DNA from: Nemertoderma westbladi
Taxonomy: Eukaryota; Xenacoelomorpha; Nemertodermatida; Nemertodermatidae
Assembly (NCBI GenBank): GCA_032718475.1
Contig: JAUCBJ010002372.1
Location: 1-36,424, forward strand
Reading direction: 5' to 3'
DNA length: 36,424 nucleotides
Made by a program: the position numbers and the translations under genes
The notes under the pieces: model-generated
What the model was told of the DNA's origin: nothing
Database searches by the model: none
The model's input: the letters and a program-made list of their open reading frames with translations, nothing else
Shown: piece by piece, positions 32,561 through 36,424 of the stretch
Position numbering within the stretch: the first letter of the stretch is position 1
Layout of the letters: each line of letters starts with the position of its first letter

Positions 32561-33691
32561 CAGTACATCTCAGTCTAACTGTCGTACATCTAAGCCTTAC
32601 TGCCATACTAGTTGTCGTACATCTCAACCTAACTGTCGTACATCTAAGCCTTACTGCCATACTAGCCTAACTGTCGTACATCTCAGTCTAACTGTCGTAC
32701 ATCTAAGCCTTACTGCCATACTAGTTGTCGTACATCTCAACCTAACTGTCGTACATCTCAGTCTAACTGTCGTACATCTAAGCCTTACTGCCATACTAGC
32801 CTAACTGTCGTACATCTCAGTCTAACTGTCGTACATCTAAGCCTTACTGCCATACTAGTTGTCGTACATCTCAGTCTAACTGTCGTACATCTAAGCCTTA
32901 CTGCCATACTAGTTGTCGTACATCTCAACCTAACTGTCGTACATCTAAGCCTTACTGCCATACTAGTTGTCGTACATCTCAGCCTAACTGTCGTACATCT
33001 AAGCCTTACTGCCATACTAGTTGTCGTACATCTCAGTCTAACTGTCGTACATCTAAGCCTTACTGCCATACTAGTTGTCGTACATCTCAGCCTAACTGTC
33101 GTACATCTAAGCCTTACTGCCATACTAGTTGTCGTACATCTCAGTCTAACTGTCGTACATCTAAGCCTTACTGCCATACTAGTTGTCGTACATCTCAGTC
33201 TAACTGTCGTACATCTAAGCCTTACTGCCATACTAGTTGTCGTACATCTCAGCCTAACTGTCGTACATCTAAGCCTTACTGCCATACTAGTTGTCGTACA
33301 TCTCAGTCTAACTGTCGTACATCTAAGCCTTACTGCCATACTAGTTGTCGTACATCTCAGCCTAACTGTCGTACATCTAAGCCTTACTGCCATACTAGTT
33401 GTCGTACATCTCAGTCTAACTGTCGTACATATAAGCCTTACTGCCATACTAGTTGTCGTACATCTCAGTCTAACTGTCGTACATCTAAGCCTTACTGCCA
33501 TACTAGTTGTCGTACATCTCAGCCTAACTGTCGTACATCTAAGCCTTACTGCCATACTAGTTGTCGTACATCTCAGTCTAACTGTCGTACATCTAAGCCT
33601 TACTGCCATACTAGTTGTCGTACATCTCAGCCTAACTGTTGTACATCTAAGCCTTACTGCCATACTAGTTGTCGTACATCTCCGCCTATCT

Positions 33692-33821
33692 GTCGAACAT
33701 CCCTTCCTAACTGTCGTATTATATGTCGTACATATCAGTCTATTTGTCGTACATCCCAGCTTAACTCACGTACTATCTGTCGTACATCTCTGTTTATCAG
33801 CACATCAGTACACATCAGTAT
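33692..33821. repeat. Satellite B variant spacer 5
   Basis: Same 130-bp spacer, 1261 bp after spacer 4. Confidence 0.85.
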
Positions 33822-34271
33822 CAGTACATCTCAGTCTAACTGTCGTACATCTAAGCCTTACTGCCATACTAGTTGTCGTACATCTCAACCTAACTGTCGT
33901 ACATCTAAGCCTTACTGCCATACTAGCCTAACTGTCGTACATCTCAGTCTAACTGTCGTACATCTAAGCCTTACTGCCATACTAGTTGTCGTACATCTCA
34001 ACCTAACTGTCGTACATCTCAGTCTAACTGTCGTACATCTAAGCCTTACTGCCATACTAGCCTAACTGTCGTACATCTCAGTCTAACTGTCGTACATCTA
34101 AGCCTTACTGCCATACTAGTTGTCGTACATCTCAGTCTAACTGTCGTACATATAAGCCTTACTGCCATACTAGTTGTCGTACATCTCAACCTAACTGTCG
34201 TACATCTAAGCCTTACTGCCATACTAGTTGTCGTACATCTCAACCTAACTGTCGTACTTTCTACGCAATTG

Positions 34272-34279
34272 TATATAAA
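34272..34279 (+). promoter_or_regulatory. Candidate TATA box of the PEBP gene
   Basis: TATATAAA lies 72 bp before the ATG and 15 bp after the end of satellite B. It would place transcription start near 34300. A second TATATAAA at 34324-34331 is too close to the ATG for the full-length product, but could serve a transcript starting at the second Met. Confidence 0.45.
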
Positions 34280-34330
34280 TTAGATCTCCTGTTTTGTAAG
34301 GATTTGTTGTTTTGTAATTCCTTTATATAA

Positions 34331-34336
34331 ATGTAG
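34331..34336 (+). promoter_or_regulatory. Start-stop minimal uORF (ATG-TAG) in the PEBP leader
   Basis: ATGTAG lies 15 nt before the PEBP ATG. An AUG followed at once by a stop codon in a leader can stall ribosomes and damp translation. Whether it is transcribed depends on the true start site. Confidence 0.35.
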
Positions 34337-34350
34337 TTGGTCGTAGAAAA

Positions 34351-34863
34351 ATGTTTGCATTTGATATTGCGATCGGGATATTTATTATTGTATGTTATGA
34401 TATCGCCATGGTTACCTCTTTGGAGGTTCCCATAGTAACCTACAAAGGCGTCGGGATTGTAAAGGACCAGCAGGACTTAACGGCCAAGAAGGACAGACTG
34501 TCTGCGGCTCCGAACGTCCAGTGCAGCTGTCTGAGAGACTGCGACTCCATGACGTTACTGATGATAGACCCTGACGCCCCCGACCCTGCGAACCCAACCG
34601 CGGCACCCTGGCTGCATTGGCTCGTGGGAAACATTCCCGGGAATAAAGTCTCGCAAGGGGAAACCTTCACCGATTACAATGGGCCAACGCCCCCAAGCGG
34701 CAGACATCGGTACGAGATTCGGGTTTACAATCAAACAGACGGCGTCTCAGATAACTTCCCGACTCCGAGCTCCAGGCCTAATTTTGATGTCGCGCAACTG
34801 GAAACTAACGTGGGTCTAACTTTAGTTAGTAAACTTACCTACACAGTGTCGGCCAACAATTAA
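34351..34863 (+). CDS. PEBP-family (phosphatidylethanolamine-binding / RKIP-like) protein, probably secreted
   Basis: A 170-residue single-exon frame with the PEBP signatures that line the anion/phospholipid-headgroup pocket: DPDAP (73-77), WLHWLVGNIPG (87-97, with the pocket His) and GPTPPSGRHRY (111-121). The C-terminal FDVAQLETNVGL helix also fits. PEBP proteins bind phospholipid headgroups or act as kinase or protease regulators, and which role applies here cannot be told. Residues 6-20 are strongly hydrophobic (IAIGIFIIVCYDIAM), suggesting a signal peptide. Cys58, Cys60 and Cys64 could form disulfides. It is slightly shorter than typical animal PEBPs (about 185). A cytosolic form starting at Met20 is possible. 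GC content is clearly higher than in the flanks. A TATA box and AATAAA frame a compact gene. A processed retrocopy is possible but no tail or TSD is evident. Confidence 0.9.
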   Translation: MFAFDIAIGIFIIVCYDIAMVTSLEVPIVTYKGVGIVKDQQDLTAKKDRLSAAPNVQCSCLRDCDSMTLLMIDPDAPDPANPTAAPWLHWLVGNIPGNKVSQGETFTDYNGPTPPSGRHRYEIRVYNQTDGVSDNFPTPSSRPNFDVAQLETNVGLTLVSKLTYTVSANN

Positions 34864-34932
34864 CTATTTTTTTTATTTCCAATTATTTCTTTATAAGTTA
34901 TTGAATATGTTATCGGTATGTAACAATGTAAT

Positions 34933-34938
34933 AATAAA
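34933..34938 (+). terminator. Poly(A) signal of the PEBP gene
   Basis: AATAAA, 70 bp past the PEBP stop codon, in AT-rich sequence. It implies a short 3' UTR. Confidence 0.6.
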
Positions 34939-34939
34939 T

Positions 34940-36424
34940 ATTATTATGGAATTATATTGGCAATGGCAAGGGTTTCAAAAATGTAGATGTATCTATTTTA
35001 TACAATCCGTTGGATAAAAAAAGATATTAATTTGTTACATCCTATAAACAACATGGAAAGGTTACAGTGGCTGATTGATTATTCTAACAAAAACAATATA
35101 CGAGAGTAAATTAACAGTTTTTATGGCAATCAGCTGTTATTTGAGTCGATTTCCCATGGATAGGATTGGATTTTGATAGCGTAAACAGTAATAAAATAAC
35201 AGTAATAAAATAATTTGGAGTAGCGGGAATGGATGGTGAACAGTTATAATAGAGATTCAAGATATTTATTTTATAACAAGTGATTTTTTGGTCTTTGCAT
35301 TTTTAATTTCGAATGGCAATTCATTCCATATTTCTGGGCCTGTAAATCAAGACTGTTTGGATATTAGGAATCGAACACGCGTAATGAAAAAACTTTTAGT
35401 GGATGCTGAACGAGTAGATTACTTATGAACATTGGATATTGAATTAAATAGATTTGAAAGGCCGTCAGTTTTAGAACAATTTTTGATGTCAAACATTCAA
35501 AATTCCAGCACAAATTGTTTTTCAAGTGAAGTGGGAGAGAGTGACGTAATTAAAAAAATATGCCAGTTAATTCATAATACATTATTATACACAATTATTA
35601 TACTGTAAATACATTCTAATGTGATAATGTTTTTGTCCGTTTTGATTTAAGTTCACTATTCCTCAATGAAATTGAAACATATTATAATTTTATTATCAGG
35701 ATCCGATCCAGTTGAGGCGTCAAAAGTGAGAGTTTAAGGGGGGGGGTTCACCTTTTGGAGACACCTCCAGTTTGTGGAGGTTTAAAAGAAATATTTATAT
35801 TGCATAAATACACTGAAATTATACATACATATGTATTAGTTAATTCTTAAAACAATTTTAGAAAAAATAATTCAAATTTGAATTTCCCGCCAATTTTATT
35901 CAAATTATTCTGATTTTCATTCTAAATGCTAAGGCTCCTAGAATTTAAGTCAAGTTAAATTCAAATTTGGCAAGGAGCATCAGAGGGGGCGGCTTTACAG
36001 AAAATACAGATTTTTGAAATTTTGACCGGAAGTGTATTTTTTATTTAAATATATTTTTATTTTTTTAAATTCTCGGCCCAAAACACCACTTAAATTCAAA
36101 AATTCAAAATTCTGTCTAGAAGTTTTATTGCTCAACATCTCTAGATCACTGTGTAAAAATTTCCAACGATTTGATGAAAAAATGACGGAGGAGTAGTATT
36201 TTGAGTGGAGCCAAAACGAGAAAAAATAATTCCGAGTAAAATAGGTTTAAAGTTTGAACCTTCCCGCACAAAATTTCCTCTCTATTATTCTGTCAATATG
36301 TAATAATCATATGTGTGTAATATATGTATGTTAATTAATTAGCACAGAGCTGAAATCTTCGCTACGGGGGTTTTCGAGGTCGCTGATTTCATTTCTAGTA
36401 TCTGTTTTCATTTTTGTCAAAATC
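34940..36424. other. AT-rich intergenic sequence with no gene seen
   Basis: No convincing frame, RNA gene or retroelement. Small items only: a run of 9 G at 35738-35746, a 7-bp hairpin ACCTCCA/TGGAGGT at 35763-35781, a palindrome ATACATATGTAT at 35825-35836, and recurring AATTCAAATT-type motifs around 35870-36110. Confidence 0.6.

Larger units (their letters stand above)
28951..34257. repeat. Satellite B: 54-bp (21+33) tandem repeat with variant spacers
   Basis: The main unit is 54 bp: a 21-bp part (TGTCGTACATCTCAGTCTAAC, first 20 bases shown as TGTCGTACATCTCAGTCTAA) plus a 33-bp part that starts TGTCGTACATCTAAGCC and ends GCCATACTAGT. CAGTCTAAC and CAGCCTAAC often alternate, giving a 108-bp dimer. 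The unit is 18 codons and has no stop in one frame on either strand, giving CRTSQSNCRTSKPYCHTS-type repeats on plus and MAVRLRCTTVRLRCTTTS on minus. I do not treat these as genes. Some units lose the TTGTCGTACATC part, giving ACTAGCCTAACTG joints near 31570, 32665, 32800, 33925 and 34060. Confidence 0.95.

Noticed and set aside
29080-34243. Plus- and minus-strand frames in satellite B as Cys-rich or Arg-rich proteins
   Set aside because: Both strands are open simply because the unit is 54 bp and lacks stops in one frame each way.
28951-34257. CRISPR array
   Set aside because: The units are directly adjacent with no unique spacers, the variant spacers are near-identical to each other, and the context is eukaryotic.
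8071-34257. Common origin of satellites A and B (ACTGCCACTATC resembles ACTGCCATACTAG)
   Set aside because: Similarity is limited to a few bases in low-complexity sequence, and unit lengths and the rest of the units differ.
34412-34670. Minus-strand frames inside the PEBP gene
   Set aside because: Antisense shadows of the GC-richer PEBP coding sequence.
35367-35381. tRNA-like B box on the minus strand (TGTTCGATTCC)
   Set aside because: No matching T-stem pairs, A box or acceptor stem could be found around it.

Overview
The window is eukaryotic nuclear DNA, most likely from an invertebrate animal. The reasons are about 26 kb of satellite DNA, two families of APE-endonuclease-type non-LTR retrotransposons (LINEs), AT-rich intergenic DNA with AATAAA signals, and a single-exon PEBP-family gene. 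I cannot name the species.

Layout. (1) 1-2637, minus strand: a low-complexity coiled-coil, Asn-rich and Arg-rich reading frame, possibly gag-like. It changes frame at each of four long poly-C tracts (poly-G in the coding sense) and runs off the left edge. (2) 2818-2839: an AATAAA plus TTGAA-repeat end, probably the 3' tail of an unrelated retroelement. (3) 2922-7700: LINE 'A', decayed but nearly full length (about 3.27 kb without its insert). It has an endonuclease, a reverse transcriptase and a (TAG)n tail. A 5'-truncated copy of a second family, LINE 'B' (5246-6744, antisense), lies inside it between perfect 10-bp target-site duplications (TSDs). (4) 7711-8070: non-coding DNA with a 17-bp inverted repeat and one isolated satellite-like motif. 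(5) 8071-28885: satellite A, a 34-bp tandem repeat organised in 576-bp, 1823-bp and about 4.3-5.8 kb higher-order duplications. It is interrupted by a second LINE B copy (18152-19708). It also carries seven copies of a 20-bp fragment identical to the LINE B 3' end. (6) 28951-34257: satellite B, a 54-bp (21+33) repeat with 130-bp variant spacers. (7) 34351-34863: a complete PEBP gene with a probable signal peptide, TATA box and poly(A) signal. (8) 34940-36424: AT-rich DNA with no gene seen.

The main story is interplay between the LINEs and the satellite. A minimal LINE B insertion (20 bp with a 10-bp TSD) appears to have landed in satellite A and was then multiplied as the array grew by segmental duplication. 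A larger LINE B copy landed later, in only one of two duplicated blocks. The other block keeps the empty site, so events can be ordered. The very long plus-strand reading frames across satellite A follow from a stop-free 34-bp unit and are not treated as genes. The only convincing host gene is the PEBP gene.
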